From positions 1-64,000 of the forward strand of contig CASIAX010000001.1 of the NCBI GenBank assembly GCA_949372955.1: a stretch of DNA of 64,000 nt, written 5' to 3'. The notes beneath the pieces were generated by a model, which searched no databases, was not told the DNA's origin, and saw only the letters and a program-made list of their open reading frames with translations. Position numbers and translations under genes: made by a program. The DNA comes from SGZJ01 sp949372955. GTDB lineage: Bacteria; Bacteroidota; Bacteroidia; Flavobacteriales; Flavobacteriaceae. Positions 44,889 through 56,100 of this stretch are shown in pieces. Positions within the stretch are counted from its first letter, which is position 1. Each line of letters begins with the position of its first letter.

Positions 44889-45407
44889 ATGTTTGAGGAT
44901 AAAGTAATTTTAGTTGATGTTAATGACAATCAAATTGGATTAATGCCCAAGTTAGAGGCACATGAAAAAGGTGCTTTACATCGGGCTTTTTCAGTATTTA
45001 TTTTTAATAAACATGGTGAGCTAATGTTGCAAAAAAGATCCTTAGGTAAGTATCATTCACCTGGATTGTGGACAAATACATGTTGTAGTCACCAAAGAGA
45101 TGGAGAATCTAATATCACATCTGGTAAAAGAAGATTAAATGAAGAAATGGGGTTTGAGACTACGTTAATTGAAAAAACATCATTTATATATCAAGCTAAG
45201 TTTGATAACGGACTAACTGAACATGAGTTTGACCATATATTGGTTGGTTATTACGATAAACCTCCTAATATTAATTCTGATGAAGTAGATTCTTGGAAAT
45301 GGATGAGCATGAATAATGTTCAAGATGATATTAATGAATCTCCAGAAAATTATACAGCATGGTTCAAAATAATTTTTAAAAAGTATTATAAATTTATAAG
45401 TCAATAA
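44889..45407 (+). CDS. idi: Isopentenyl-diphosphate delta-isomerase, type I
   Basis: 172 residues, Nudix fold. Catalytic Cys in NTCCSH, Nudix-like box GKRRLNEEMGF, and Glu in TEHEFDHIL match the type I enzyme, which interconverts IPP and DMAPP for isoprenoid synthesis. First gene of a cluster of four closely spaced plus-strand genes. Confidence 0.92.
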   Translation: MFEDKVILVDVNDNQIGLMPKLEAHEKGALHRAFSVFIFNKHGELMLQKRSLGKYHSPGLWTNTCCSHQRDGESNITSGKRRLNEEMGFETTLIEKTSFIYQAKFDNGLTEHEFDHILVGYYDKPPNINSDEVDSWKWMSMNNVQDDINESPENYTAWFKIIFKKYYKFISQ

Positions 45408-45409
45408 GT

Positions 45410-45820
45410 ATGAAAGTTAAAGTTTCTAGAAAAGCTCATTTTAATTCTGCTCACAGGCTATTTAATAGCAAATGGGATGATATTAAAAACAAAGAAGTAT
45501 TTGGTAAATGCAGTAATAAAAATTATCATGGCCATAACTATGAATTAATAGCTAGTGTCACTGGATCTATTGATCCTGAGACAGGTTATGTTATAGATAT
45601 ATCTGTTTTAAAGAATATTATTAAAGATCATGTTGAATCTGAACTAGATCATAAGAATTTAAACTTAGATGTACCGTATTTTAAAAATATTATACCAACT
45701 GCTGAAAATATTTCAATCTATATCTATAACATAATTAAGTTACATTTAAAAAATGATTTTGATCTAGAAGTTGTATTGTATGAAACACCTAGAAACTTTG
45801 TAACATATACTGGGAATTAA
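45410..45820 (+). CDS. queD: 6-carboxytetrahydropterin synthase / 6-pyruvoyl-tetrahydropterin synthase family
   Basis: 136 residues. Zinc-binding histidines lie in AHFNSAHRL and NYHGHNYEL, and LDHKNLN and PTAENIS complete the active site. In bacteria this family mostly makes 6-carboxytetrahydropterin for queuosine; a pterin role is the alternative. Starts 2 bases after idi and overlaps the next gene by 1 base. Confidence 0.86.
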   Translation: MKVKVSRKAHFNSAHRLFNSKWDDIKNKEVFGKCSNKNYHGHNYELIASVTGSIDPETGYVIDISVLKNIIKDHVESELDHKNLNLDVPYFKNIIPTAENISIYIYNIIKLHLKNDFDLEVVLYETPRNFVTYTGN

Positions 45821-46305
45821 TGGAAGCTAAATATAAATATATTGAATCAAAGGTCAAAGAATTAGGCTTTAATATAACTTCAAAAGATTTCAATAGACCG
45901 TGGGGTGGGTTTCTAGTAATAGAGGAGTCTCAATCTAAAGAATTTATTGAGTGTTTTTTTAAAAACATTGACATGAATTTAATTATGACAGGACTAAAAC
46001 TAAGCCCCAAAATATTAATCGTTAAACCTAACTCAAGACTTTCATGGCAGTACCATTTCAGAAGATCTGAAATATGGAAAGTATTTGAAGGAGAAGTTGC
46101 CGTGGTAAGGTCTGATAGTGATCATGAAAACATGCAAGAAGTTTTTTCTAAGGGAAGTTTAATTACCTTAAAACAGGGTGAAAGACATAGGTTAATTGGC
46201 TTAAAAGATTATGGTATCATTGCTGAAATATGGCAACATACTGACGCAAATAACCCCTCTGATGAAGATGATATAGTTAGGGTTCAGGATGATTACGGAA
46301 GGTAA
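45820..46305 (+). CDS. Cupin, mannose-6-phosphate isomerase type II-like
   Basis: 161 residues. The motif RPWGGFLVIEE and the cupin core LSWQYHFRRSEIWKVFEGEVAV, SDEDDIVRVQDDYGR, match the C-terminal isomerase domain of type II phosphomannose isomerases. It is stand-alone, without the GMP domain, so the substrate is not certain. Coupled to queD by 1-base overlap. Confidence 0.75.
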   Translation: MEAKYKYIESKVKELGFNITSKDFNRPWGGFLVIEESQSKEFIECFFKNIDMNLIMTGLKLSPKILIVKPNSRLSWQYHFRRSEIWKVFEGEVAVVRSDSDHENMQEVFSKGSLITLKQGERHRLIGLKDYGIIAEIWQHTDANNPSDEDDIVRVQDDYGR

Positions 46306-46349
46306 ACATAATTTATAGTTATGTTTTAGTTTATTTACATTGTTAGCCT

Positions 46350-46357
46350 TATTTTTG
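46350..46357 (+). promoter_or_regulatory. -7 element (TATTTTTG) before small gene
   Basis: TATTTTTG at 46350-46357 fits the TAnnTTTG consensus, 22 bases before the ATG at 46380. No TTG at -33; TTTAG sits there. Confidence 0.4.
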
Positions 46358-46379
46358 CAAACGTTAAAACAAAACACCG

Positions 46380-46646
46380 ATGGCAAATATTAGAAATTTA
46401 AAAAAAGATATTAATTACGTTCTAGGAGATATTATTGAAGCTGTATACAGCTGGGAATATCTAAACTTAGATAAGGATACCAAAAAAAGTGAAAAAATCA
46501 TTGATGAAGCAATTAAAGTTTTTGATGATTTAATACTTGAAGTAAATAAAAAAGATGTTTCAAATAAAAAGAAACACTTTAGAAGTATCGGTACTAAGTT
46601 AGAAGAGAATGGTAGATTATTAATTGAAAAAATTAATAAACTTTAA
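46380..46646 (+). CDS. Small conserved helical protein
   Basis: 88 residues, predicted all-helical and charged (NLKKDINYVLGDIIEAVY, KSEKIIDEAIKVFDDLI). It resembles a small protein conserved in Flavobacteriia; I cannot name a function. Has its own promoter-like element. Convergent with the DUF4369 gene. Confidence 0.6.
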   Translation: MANIRNLKKDINYVLGDIIEAVYSWEYLNLDKDTKKSEKIIDEAIKVFDDLILEVNKKDVSNKKKHFRSIGTKLEENGRLLIEKINKL

Positions 46647-46654
46647 TTTACTCC

Positions 46655-47320
46655 TTACATACTCATTCTTTCTTTTAATAACAATCCGTATTTAGATTCC
46701 TTTACTTTCTGACTTAGTGACTTGTATATTGTATCCAAGTATTTTTTATTTGCATCATATAAAAATTTGGTTGCAATAAACGGGGATATTTCACTGTTAC
46801 TATTATTTAGAGAATAATTTATTATAAAAAACATTTCTCTTTTTTTAAGATTAGCTAGTTTATTATTAATAATATCTAACTCTTTTTCTTTACTGTAATA
46901 TTCTATCCGATTTTTAATCAAGCTCAAGTTTTCCTCATTATACTTAGTCATCATTTGATTAAATTTCTCTAGTTTTTTTTGCTGTGTAGATCCAGAAATC
47001 TTAGAATCATACCCAAATCTTCTCAGACTTGTTTTAAATTCTGTAACACCCTTGTTTGCAAAAAACTCAATTTCATCATTATTCACACCTGCATTGACTA
47101 ATTTTATTTTTAGTACCTCAGGTTCTTCTAACAGACAGCTTAAAATAAATTCTGAAGAACCATTTAAACTTACTGAGTCCAGTACTATTTCTGAACCTTC
47201 CATTGATTTAGTAAGTATAATGGTTCCTTTTTGTAGTCCTTTGATATTACCATTTAAATGAAAATTATCTGATGAAGAACATGAGCTTATAATAATAAGT
47301 AATAATAAATATCTTTTCAT
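46655..47320 (-). CDS. DUF4369 domain lipoprotein
   Basis: 221 residues. MKRYLLLLIIISSCSSSD is a lipoprotein signal. The next part (FHLNGNIKGLQKGTIILTKS, LDSVSLNGSSEFIL) is DUF4369, often found at the N-terminus of thiol-disulfide proteins; here no thioredoxin domain follows, only a helical tail. Ends 2 bases before the DUF5916 gene, likely the same transcript. Confidence 0.72.
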   Translation of the reverse strand: MKRYLLLLIIISSCSSSDNFHLNGNIKGLQKGTIILTKSMEGSEIVLDSVSLNGSSEFILSCLLEEPEVLKIKLVNAGVNNDEIEFFANKGVTEFKTSLRRFGYDSKISGSTQQKKLEKFNQMMTKYNEENLSLIKNRIEYYSKEKELDIINNKLANLKKREMFFIINYSLNNSNSEISPFIATKFLYDANKKYLDTIYKSLSQKVKESKYGLLLKERMSM

Positions 47321-47322
47321 AA

Positions 47323-49533
47323 TTATATATCTAACCAGTATGTAAGTTTTAAATTAATTGATCTACTTTTTATTCTTGGGATGAACAAACTATCATATCT
47401 ATCTTCAGTATAGTAGTTATCACTGTATACTAAGAATAAATCAGATAATGGCGCAAACCTCCATTGTAATCTTGTATTCAGACTTAGGTTATCCCTTTGA
47501 CTACTGTACTGAACTAAAGCGGCCCAATATAAGTTTTTTGTAAAGGTATAATCTATTCTTGGTGCTATTAATAAAATATTAGCATTAGGATAAGGGTTTG
47601 GTAGATTAATTTTATCATAGCTTACCTGTATTGAACTATTAAACCTTGGTTGTATTCTATAGGATAAACGAAGATCAATGGACTTTATTTTTCCATTAAA
47701 AAATTCACCAAACGACGGCGTTACAGAGTAAGAAAAATCTTCTGAGTATGGTGAACTATAATAAGCTTCGAAATTTGTAAAGTTATATTCACTACCTATT
47801 GGTAAGGGTACTCCATTAGTTCTTGTAGGATCAAAATCTCTATAAAGATGGGTAAATCTGTTTTTAACTACAGCTCCCATTGTAGAACTATTATTCTGAT
47901 TTGCTCCCCATCTAGCAATTAGAAAACGATCTGAAAGTTCATTATTAAGCTCAGGTCTCCAAATAAATACTGGAGTTACTTCTAAGCTGTGTGTTTGTAT
48001 TTTTTTATCCTTTGGCCAGAATTTATACTTAAAGTTTGGATTAACTTTTATAACCCCTGTTCTCTTGATATATCCCAATTCTGAATTAAAATTATCTCCT
48101 ACATATAAACCACTTAATCTAAAACTAATATTTTTAGTATTATAAGTTGTATTTACACCTACCGATAGATCTTTGTCTTTATACTCTTCTGTAAAAGATT
48201 TATGTATATAATATTTGCCATTCCACTGATTATCTTTAGAAGCTAAATTATAGTCCAGTCCTATAAGTCTGTTGTAATCTTTTCCTAAATCAGAAAAATC
48301 ATAGTTCTTTGTTGCTTGTTTATTAATAAATATAAAACTAATATTAGATCTATTAAACACCTTATGCTGAAGAGCAATTATTGAATTGTTTGTTGCAGCA
48401 ATTTCATTTTCAACATCTTCTTGAGTTTGCATAGATAGTAGACCAATTCTAAAGTTGTTATTTAACTTACCACTAAGCCTCATTCCATAATCAATCTTAT
48501 TTTCGATACTATTACCATTAATATCTTTTGCTATACCTATTCTTCTTGAAAAGAATGGATTAGCGTCTTTTGAGTTTCCGAAATTTGAAAATAAATCACT
48601 ATTCTCAATAAAGAACTGTCTTTTCTCAGGTAATGTAACTTCATATCTCGTAAGATTAGTCACCTGCTGATCTACTTCGACTTGTGAAAAGTCTGGATTT
48701 AAAGTTAAGTCTAGGGTAAGAGAGTTATCAATAGTTAGCTTTACATCTCCACCAAATTTGATGCTTTCTCCACTATTAGAATTTTCATAATCTTTATAAC
48801 CTAAATTATTTACATAAGGAATTATGGATTTCTTAGATTTAGATTTACCTAATGGCTTTTCAAAAATCATATCACCCATAAATGCTAAATTAAAAAACTC
48901 TTGATTTTTGGGTACTTTATGCCAAGAATTCCATGCATTATTTTTAGTATCTCTTTGATAGCTTCCTACCCTCCATTTAGTTTCTCCTTCTCTATATTTG
49001 AATGCAGAAAGTGGTATTTTCCACTCCGTAGTATAATAATTCTCATATTGAATTGACTCACACAACCATTTTTTATCCCAAGTCATATCCCAGTCTTCAA
49101 GTTCATTACCCCCATTAAATAATAACATTTCTCTTTGTACACCAATATGATTACTTCCAAAAACAAATGCATTAGTAGCATCGTTAAAAGTATCAAATAT
49201 CATAGTTATATTATCAGAGTTTGGAGCGGAAAAATCTCTTTTTAAAGAACTTACTTTTAGATCTGATGTTTTTGCATTTACCCTTATCCCTACATAAAGG
49301 AATTGATCATCATTCATTACTTTTATTTCAGATTTATATATAGCAGCTGATCCATTATTTGGAAAATGCTCATAAAAATTTGATGCAGTTTTAGCACTAT
49401 TCCAATCATTTTCATCTAATTCTCCGTCTATAGAAATTTCTGAATTTATATATTTAACATAAATTTCTTTTTTCTGATCTTGAGAAAAAGTTAAATTAAA
49501 TACTAAAAATAATAGTAGTTGAATCTTATTCAT
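47323..49533 (-). CDS. DUF5916 outer-membrane protein with CBM9-like domain
   Basis: 736 residues: signal peptide (NKIQLLLFLVFNLTFSQ), a CBM9-like beta domain (ISIDGELDENDWNSA, about 31-220) with the family motif EWKIPLSAFKYREGE, then a DUF5916 barrel-like domain (LDLTLNPDFSQVEVDQQVTN) to the C-terminal aromatic strand LTYWLDI. Probably an outer-membrane beta-barrel of unknown function, possibly carbohydrate-linked. Confidence 0.85.
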   Translation of the reverse strand: MNKIQLLLFLVFNLTFSQDQKKEIYVKYINSEISIDGELDENDWNSAKTASNFYEHFPNNGSAAIYKSEIKVMNDDQFLYVGIRVNAKTSDLKVSSLKRDFSAPNSDNITMIFDTFNDATNAFVFGSNHIGVQREMLLFNGGNELEDWDMTWDKKWLCESIQYENYYTTEWKIPLSAFKYREGETKWRVGSYQRDTKNNAWNSWHKVPKNQEFFNLAFMGDMIFEKPLGKSKSKKSIIPYVNNLGYKDYENSNSGESIKFGGDVKLTIDNSLTLDLTLNPDFSQVEVDQQVTNLTRYEVTLPEKRQFFIENSDLFSNFGNSKDANPFFSRRIGIAKDINGNSIENKIDYGMRLSGKLNNNFRIGLLSMQTQEDVENEIAATNNSIIALQHKVFNRSNISFIFINKQATKNYDFSDLGKDYNRLIGLDYNLASKDNQWNGKYYIHKSFTEEYKDKDLSVGVNTTYNTKNISFRLSGLYVGDNFNSELGYIKRTGVIKVNPNFKYKFWPKDKKIQTHSLEVTPVFIWRPELNNELSDRFLIARWGANQNNSSTMGAVVKNRFTHLYRDFDPTRTNGVPLPIGSEYNFTNFEAYYSSPYSEDFSYSVTPSFGEFFNGKIKSIDLRLSYRIQPRFNSSIQVSYDKINLPNPYPNANILLIAPRIDYTFTKNLYWAALVQYSSQRDNLSLNTRLQWRFAPLSDLFLVYSDNYYTEDRYDSLFIPRIKSRSINLKLTYWLDI

Positions 49534-49608
49534 TGCTCTGTTTTTGATTATTGTAAAAGTAAAAAATTATATTAATATTTATATACATTTGTATTAGGAT
49601 AATATCTT

Positions 49609-50271
49609 ATGAGGTTTTTAAAATTATTTCTTTTTTTTACTGCTATTTCTTTTAGCCAGTCTAATAATAGTTTTGCCGATGTTAAAGAATATATACCCAA
49701 TATTATTATTGATTTAAAATATGCATCTAATGATAATTTTGTTGGCTCAATTATTAATGGTTATGAATCTTCAAAATGTTTATTAACTATGGATGCTATT
49801 CATTCTTTAATTACTATTCAAAAGATTTTTAATAAGCTTGGATATTCATTAAAAATATATGATGCTTACAGACCTCAAAGATCTGTTAATCATTTTTTAA
49901 CTTGGTCTACTGATAACTCTGATACTATTAATAAACATTCTTATTATCCCAATATCTCTAAATCTGTTTTATTTAAGCAAGGATACATAGCGAATAAGTC
50001 TTCTCATTCTAGAGGTAGCACTTTAGATATCACTTTAGTTAATATTTCTTCTGGTAAAGAACTAGATATGGGCAGTTCTTATGATTTTTTTGGACTAGAA
50101 TCTTCTCACGGGTATGAAAATATTTCTATTAATCAGAAAAAAAACCGAAAACTACTTTTAGATATAATGACAAAAAATGGATTTTCTTCCTATTCTAAAG
50201 AGTGGTGGCATTATACCTTTATTGTCGAGCCTTTTCCAGACACTTATTTTGATTTCATTTCCACTCCTTAG
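49609..50271 (+). CDS. D-alanyl-D-alanine dipeptidase, VanX-like (M15)
   Basis: 220 residues with signal peptide MRFLKLFLFFTAISFSQ. Zinc ligands: SHSRGSTLDITL gives His and Asp, EWWHYTF gives the catalytic Glu and His. Asp-rich YDAYRPQRSV is also typical. It cleaves D-Ala-D-Ala in the periplasm; in species without vancomycin genes it recycles peptidoglycan. Convergent with the giant gene, 4 bases apart. Confidence 0.87.
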   Translation: MRFLKLFLFFTAISFSQSNNSFADVKEYIPNIIIDLKYASNDNFVGSIINGYESSKCLLTMDAIHSLITIQKIFNKLGYSLKIYDAYRPQRSVNHFLTWSTDNSDTINKHSYYPNISKSVLFKQGYIANKSSHSRGSTLDITLVNISSGKELDMGSSYDFFGLESSHGYENISINQKKNRKLLLDIMTKNGFSSYSKEWWHYTFIVEPFPDTYFDFISTP

Positions 50272-50275
50272 TTAT

Positions 50276-53131
50276 TTATCTTTTGAGACTAAAGTGTCCT
50301 GTAAATTCTTTAATTAGGGATTCATCATCTCCGAAGACAACATCGAGTCTAACAGTAAACCAGTAATCGGTAGCAGGCAAGTTTCTTCCGTTTAATCTTC
50401 CATCCCAACCTTCACCACCTGGTGTAAGTTGTTTTATCATCTTCCCGTACCTATCATAGATATATATCTTGGATAGTGGTCTAGTTTCTATTCCTTCTAC
50501 ATTCCATGTGTCGTTGTACCCATCTCCATTAGGGGTAAAGAAGTGTGGATAATCAATAACCAGTACCTGTGTAGTAGCTGTACCACAACCATTTACGTCT
50601 CTAGCGGTAACGTTGTGGAATCCAGGAGTTACGTCCTCAAAGAGTCCGTTATCTTGCCATGGCCCATCGTCTAAGCTAAACTCATAGATGCCTTCCCCTG
50701 TTGCAAAGGCTTGTATTGTATGCATATCGGCAAAGAACTCTGTAGTAACTACAGCGCTTACTTCAGGCGGTGAACTAGGATCTACTAAAGTAGTAACGGA
50801 GTTTTCACATCCAGTATCTAGGTTAGTAGCAATGGCCGTAAATGTTCCACCAACTAAAGGAGTATAGGTTACCTCTGTACCAACTAAAGTTCCTGTTGGA
50901 TCGAACCATTCAAAGCTATAAAAGGCAGGGTCTAATCCTATATCCATTACCACTATATCTAAGAGTTCAGATCCATTTACATTAACACATCCTAGATAAA
51001 TATCTTCAAGGGTAAATTCTGGAAGTAAGTTTACTATTAATGTTAAGTCTGCAATTGCATAACACTGCGCATCTGCAGTAGTATCGTTATCTACTCTAGC
51101 ATAAATAATCTGAGGACTACTTGTGTTTACATAAGAGTTTGCTAGTGGGGTTGTACCAGCTTCCGCATCTTCCAGGGTGAGATAATAACTGACAGTAAAG
51201 TTTACAGGATCTTGTCCATCTAATAGTTCTTCGTCTTGAGAACTTAAAGTAAATGTAGCCAAGCCATCATTATCGCCAAGGTTATCACATAGTATATAGT
51301 TAATAGGATCTAAGTCACTATTTGCCTGTGCAGCCTCTTGTACTTCTAATACAATACTTTGTCCTGTAATAAAGCATCCTGTAGCATTATTGATAATATT
51401 TACAAACAACTCTTGTGGATTAGTATCGTTGGTATAAAGACTAATTAAAGCTCCTTCTGCATTTTCTGCATCCTCTAGAGTCTGGTAATAATTAACTGTA
51501 AAGTTCAACGGATCTTGTGTTCCTAGTATCGATGCGCTTACGGTATCTAAATCAAAGTCATAGAATCCATCAGTGTCGATCTCACAAGCAATATACTGAT
51601 CTGCAGCAGATACATCTGGCAGTGGATTAACCACTAGATAAAAGGTTACAATCGTATAACATGCTGTATCGTCGTTACTTACTCTTACGTAAATAATTTG
51701 TTGACCAGCTGTTATGTTGGTATATGCTGTAGTATTTACAATTGCATCAGTTCTATTTTCAGCATCTTCTAGTTTCTCGTGGTAACTAACACTTACACCT
51801 TCTTCTCCGTTAATGATATAAGCTTCGTTTACCGTAATATCAAATACCTCAAGCCCATCTCCTGGGTTATTATAATCACATAGCTCTATTTTGGGTGGAT
51901 CAATACTTGGTGTAGGATTAGGAAGTACTCTTATAGTAAGGGTAACAAAAGAATAGCATGTGGTCGATGGATCGGTAACTCTAACAAATAAAGTCTGCGG
52001 GTTTAATGCATTACTACCTACAGCAGTATTGGTATACGCCTCTGGATCTACAATAACATTAGTTCCTTCTAGTGCATCTTGTTCTGTTTCATAGTATGCT
52101 ACAATCCAAGGATTACCACCGGTAATCTCTTCATCTTTAACCCTTAAGTCAAACTCTGTCATCTGGTCAGCTACAAGATCATCACATACCTCTAGTGGTA
52201 ATGGTTGTATGATATCTGGAGGAAGCGATACAATAAGATCAAACTCTCCGGTAGAGACACATAGGTTCTCTATACTCTCCAATCGAACATAAATAGTCTG
52301 TGGATTAGACAGGTTATTATAAGTCTGTGGATTTACAATAGGATTATCTCCTGTATCAGCATCTTCTTGAGATAGGTGATAGGTAAGATTAAACTCAGAA
52401 TCTATCTGATCTGCTAGTATAAGACTACTATTTTGTGTTAAATCAAACTGGAAGAATCCATTTAAATCTTCATCACATATAATAATATCATCAATAACAA
52501 TAGGCAGCTGTGGAGAAGGAAGCGTTACAAGCTCTAGATTTACAATACTAAAGCACCCAGTTATACTGTTCTCAGCTCGAACAAAAAGAGTCTGGTTATT
52601 AGGAACTATATTATCATAAAGACTATCTAAAGCATTCAGCGCATTCTCTGCATCGGATAAGGTCTCATAGTAAGTAACAAAGATATCCAGCTCTCCATTA
52701 ATAATATCTTCTGATACACTCTCTAAATCAAAACTAGCAAATCCATCCGCATCTACATCACAAGCCTCTAAAGGTTCCACCTCGACTGGACTAGGTAATG
52801 GATTAACTCTTAAATCTAGAGTGATTGTGTTAAAACAACCAGTAATGTTGTTCTCTGCACGAATATAAATGGTCTGTGCATTAACAATATTGGTGTATGG
52901 ACTAAAGATTGGACTCTCTGCATTATCTGCATCCTCTTGAGTCTGGTGAAAAGTAATGTCTATTCCCGTCTGTCCGTTTAATACCTGACCAATACTATCC
53001 TCTAAAGTAAATTCTTCTACTTCGTCTCCTGTGTTGTTATCATCACAAAGCTCTAATGGATCTGGCTGTATAAGTACAGGAAGTTCGTTTACAATAAGCG
53101 TTAAAGCAGTGGTGTTGTAACATTGTGTAGT
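50276..53131 (-). CDS. CHU_C giant protein, segment D (modules 10-16 and T9SS type B domain)
   Basis: 952 codons open from 53131; the first start-like codon, GTG, is at 52780, but translation of 52781-53131 continues the repeats with no stop (IQPDPLELCDDNNTGDE, VNPLPSPVEVEP). Modules 10-16 are followed by a SprB-like beta domain (CENSVTTLVDPSSPPEV) and the sorting domain to FSLKR. Confidence 0.68.
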   Translation of the reverse strand, partial: TTQCYNTTALTLIVNELPVLIQPDPLELCDDNNTGDEVEEFTLEDSIGQVLNGQTGIDITFHQTQEDADNAESPIFSPYTNIVNAQTIYIRAENNITGCFNTITLDLRVNPLPSPVEVEPLEACDVDADGFASFDLESVSEDIINGELDIFVTYYETLSDAENALNALDSLYDNIVPNNQTLFVRAENSITGCFSIVNLELVTLPSPQLPIVIDDIIICDEDLNGFFQFDLTQNSSLILADQIDSEFNLTYHLSQEDADTGDNPIVNPQTYNNLSNPQTIYVRLESIENLCVSTGEFDLIVSLPPDIIQPLPLEVCDDLVADQMTEFDLRVKDEEITGGNPWIVAYYETEQDALEGTNVIVDPEAYTNTAVGSNALNPQTLFVRVTDPSTTCYSFVTLTIRVLPNPTPSIDPPKIELCDYNNPGDGLEVFDITVNEAYIINGEEGVSVSYHEKLEDAENRTDAIVNTTAYTNITAGQQIIYVRVSNDDTACYTIVTFYLVVNPLPDVSAADQYIACEIDTDGFYDFDLDTVSASILGTQDPLNFTVNYYQTLEDAENAEGALISLYTNDTNPQELFVNIINNATGCFITGQSIVLEVQEAAQANSDLDPINYILCDNLGDNDGLATFTLSSQDEELLDGQDPVNFTVSYYLTLEDAEAGTTPLANSYVNTSSPQIIYARVDNDTTADAQCYAIADLTLIVNLLPEFTLEDIYLGCVNVNGSELLDIVVMDIGLDPAFYSFEWFDPTGTLVGTEVTYTPLVGGTFTAIATNLDTGCENSVTTLVDPSSPPEVSAVVTTEFFADMHTIQAFATGEGIYEFSLDDGPWQDNGLFEDVTPGFHNVTARDVNGCGTATTQVLVIDYPHFFTPNGDGYNDTWNVEGIETRPLSKIYIYDRYGKMIKQLTPGGEGWDGRLNGRNLPATDYWFTVRLDVVFGDDESLIKEFTGHFSLKR

Positions 53132-56100
53132 GCCATATTCTCTACACGTACATATACCTGTTGTGTAAAAGGAGCTACGTTGGTATAGGCTAAAGGAGTG
53201 GTGATTGGATTAGTTTCTAGTTCAGCATTATCTAGTGTCTCGTAATAGCTTACCTCAAAATCATCTGGATCCAATCCATTTAATATCTCTTGATTAGCAA
53301 GGCTTAAATCAAATAATGCAAAACCATCCGTGTCATTATCACAAACCTCTAAAGGAGTCGGATTAGTCTCTATCTGTGGAACATCATAAACTACAAGGAT
53401 AAGCTCTAGGTAAGTAAAGCAGTCGGTACTAATTGTAGTGTCTTCTACGCGTACATAAATTAATTGCTCATAGGCTACAATGTTGTTGTACTCTCCAACG
53501 ATAGGGAAAAGATTATTCTCCGCATCAGAAAAAGTCTCGTGGTAGCTAATAAGTAAGTTCGATAAGGTTCCTGTAATCTCTTCATCTGCATCGGTTAGAG
53601 TAAATACTCCAAAACCATCGGCATCAGCATCACAGAATTCTAAGTTAGTAGGTACAGTGGCAGCAGGTGGACCTACTACAATTAAATCCATTGGTGTAGT
53701 TGAATAACAATCTGTAATAGGAGTCATGTCATCTTCAATTCTAACAAAAATAGTTTGAAGATTTTCTATTACTGTAGTGTATATATCTGCTAATGGGTTG
53801 TCTCCAGTATCGGCATCTTCTTGTGAGATATGATAGGAAACTACATTTTCTAAAACACCTGCTGCTATCGTTTCTGTTTGTATAGAAATATCGATAGTGG
53901 TAAGACCATCTAAAGTACCGTCATCATCACAAACAATGATATCTTCAGGTGCAACAAATACAGGTCTAGGTTCTACGGTAAGGGTAAAGTTTATGTTAGA
54001 GATAAAACAAGCGGTAACAAAAGGATCTCCATCTTCTACTTCAACACGTACATAAATAGTTGCTTGTTCATTTATAGTGTAAGGACTCTCTACATCTAAA
54101 GCATTAAAACCAGTGTCTGCATTTAGTTGTGAGTCGTGATAAGTTATTATAACCTCTTCGGCATTTTGACCTCCAAGGACTGTAGAAGTATACTCATTTA
54201 AGTCAACATCAAAACTTCCAGGAGTATAGGTACAAAGAATCTCATCTAGCACTTCATTATACACAGGTACAGGGACTACTTGTATTAACATGGAATTAAT
54301 ACCAAAACAATCATTTCCTCTCTCTACTCTTAGGTATATTAACTGCTCGTTAGCTACCTCACTAGTATACTGATTTGGCAGCTGATTAAGTTCTAGTAAA
54401 GCATCATTTTCATTTGCGTAATAGGCAACCGTTAACTCACTAGCATCATTTATATCATCGTTTACTTGTACAATTATAGATAGTACGTAATCATCTGCAT
54501 TACTAAGGGTAAATAAACCAAGTCCATCGTAATCATTTCCATTGCCTTCACTATTATCACAAACAATTAATCCTGCATCATCTGGAATAGGGTTGTAGGT
54601 AGTGTCTATATCAAAATAAGAAGTAGTGTAACAGGTAGTAGCTATATTTTCTACTCTTGTATAGACTCTTTGTTCTGGGGTAAGATTCACATAAGAAGTT
54701 GGATTTTCTATAGCGTTTGCACTTGCATCTAGATCTTCTTGAGACAAGTGGAAGGTAAGTACATAGTTTGTTGGATCATCTCCAATAACAAGGTTTTCAG
54801 CAGCTTCCTCTAAATTATAGATAGTTATACCATCTTGAACATCATCAATATCACACTGAACTAGATCTACATTTTCAGTAACATTCGGTAATGGGTTAAC
54901 TACAATATTAAACGATCCAGTAGTCACACAAGCGGTTACGTTATCTACTAATCGAATAAATATTTCTTCTGACGCAGAAGTAGAATTAGAGTAATTAGTC
55001 AGTTCTGCAGTAGTATAAGGATCATCACCAGACTGTGCATCTGCCAAAGAATCATGATAGGTTTCTGTTACATTTTGTGTAGTAAAATAGTCGCCTATAT
55101 AAGAAGGAATATCAAATACTTCAACCATGCTTCCAGGATTGACATAATCACAAATTTCGTAATCGATAACTTCAATTAAAGCCAGAGGATAAACAATAAG
55201 ACCTTGAACAGAAGTTGAATAACAACCTTCTGCATTTTCTAGACGAATAATAAGTTCTTGGGTATTTGGACTAGTAGTATTTTCATAGTCCAAAGGTAAC
55301 ACCCCAGCAGCAGTGTCTGCCTGTTCTTGAGTTTGATGAAAGGTAACCGATGTAGTATTCGGTTGTTCGCTAAGTATATAGTCTTGAACTAAACTTAAGT
55401 CAAAAGATCCAACACCATCATAATCATCATCACACACTTCAATAATAGCAAGATCAATTACTTCAGGAATAGGGTTTACTACAAGTTCTAGGGGAGTGGT
55501 AGCAAAACAGAAAGTTTCATCATTTGTTAAACGAGCAAATATGATTTGAGAATTTGGACTATTTATATTAGAATAAGGTTCTGTAATAGGATTGTCAGCA
55601 TTATCTGCGTCAACTTGCGTCTCGTGATAGGAAACCGTGACGTTAGGTTCACCAGCTGTTAATAATTCATCTGTTTTTTGAGATAAATCAAAGATATCTA
55701 TACCATCATAATCATTATCACACTCCTCAAATGGAGTTGGGATTGTAATGATAGGTAACGGATCAATTAAAATTAATGAAGGATTTGATATAACTCCACA
55801 ACCATTTCCCTCTCTGTCAATGATAACCCTAAAACTAAAATTATCAAAAGAGAATGGAGTGTTATTGATTTCTAAAATTGCATTATTTGATCCACTGTAA
55901 GTTGGGTTATCTGTAATATCAAACCAATCAATGCCGTTAACACTAGATTGCCATTGATAAGAATCAATTAATTCAACAGCTGAGTCTAAAGTATTTAATA
56001 ATATCGAAATTTGTATTGTAGAGTCTTCACAAGCGGTTAATGTTTCAACAGGTTGTTCTACAATAGATAATGGTGCAAATATTAAATAATCAGTAGAGTT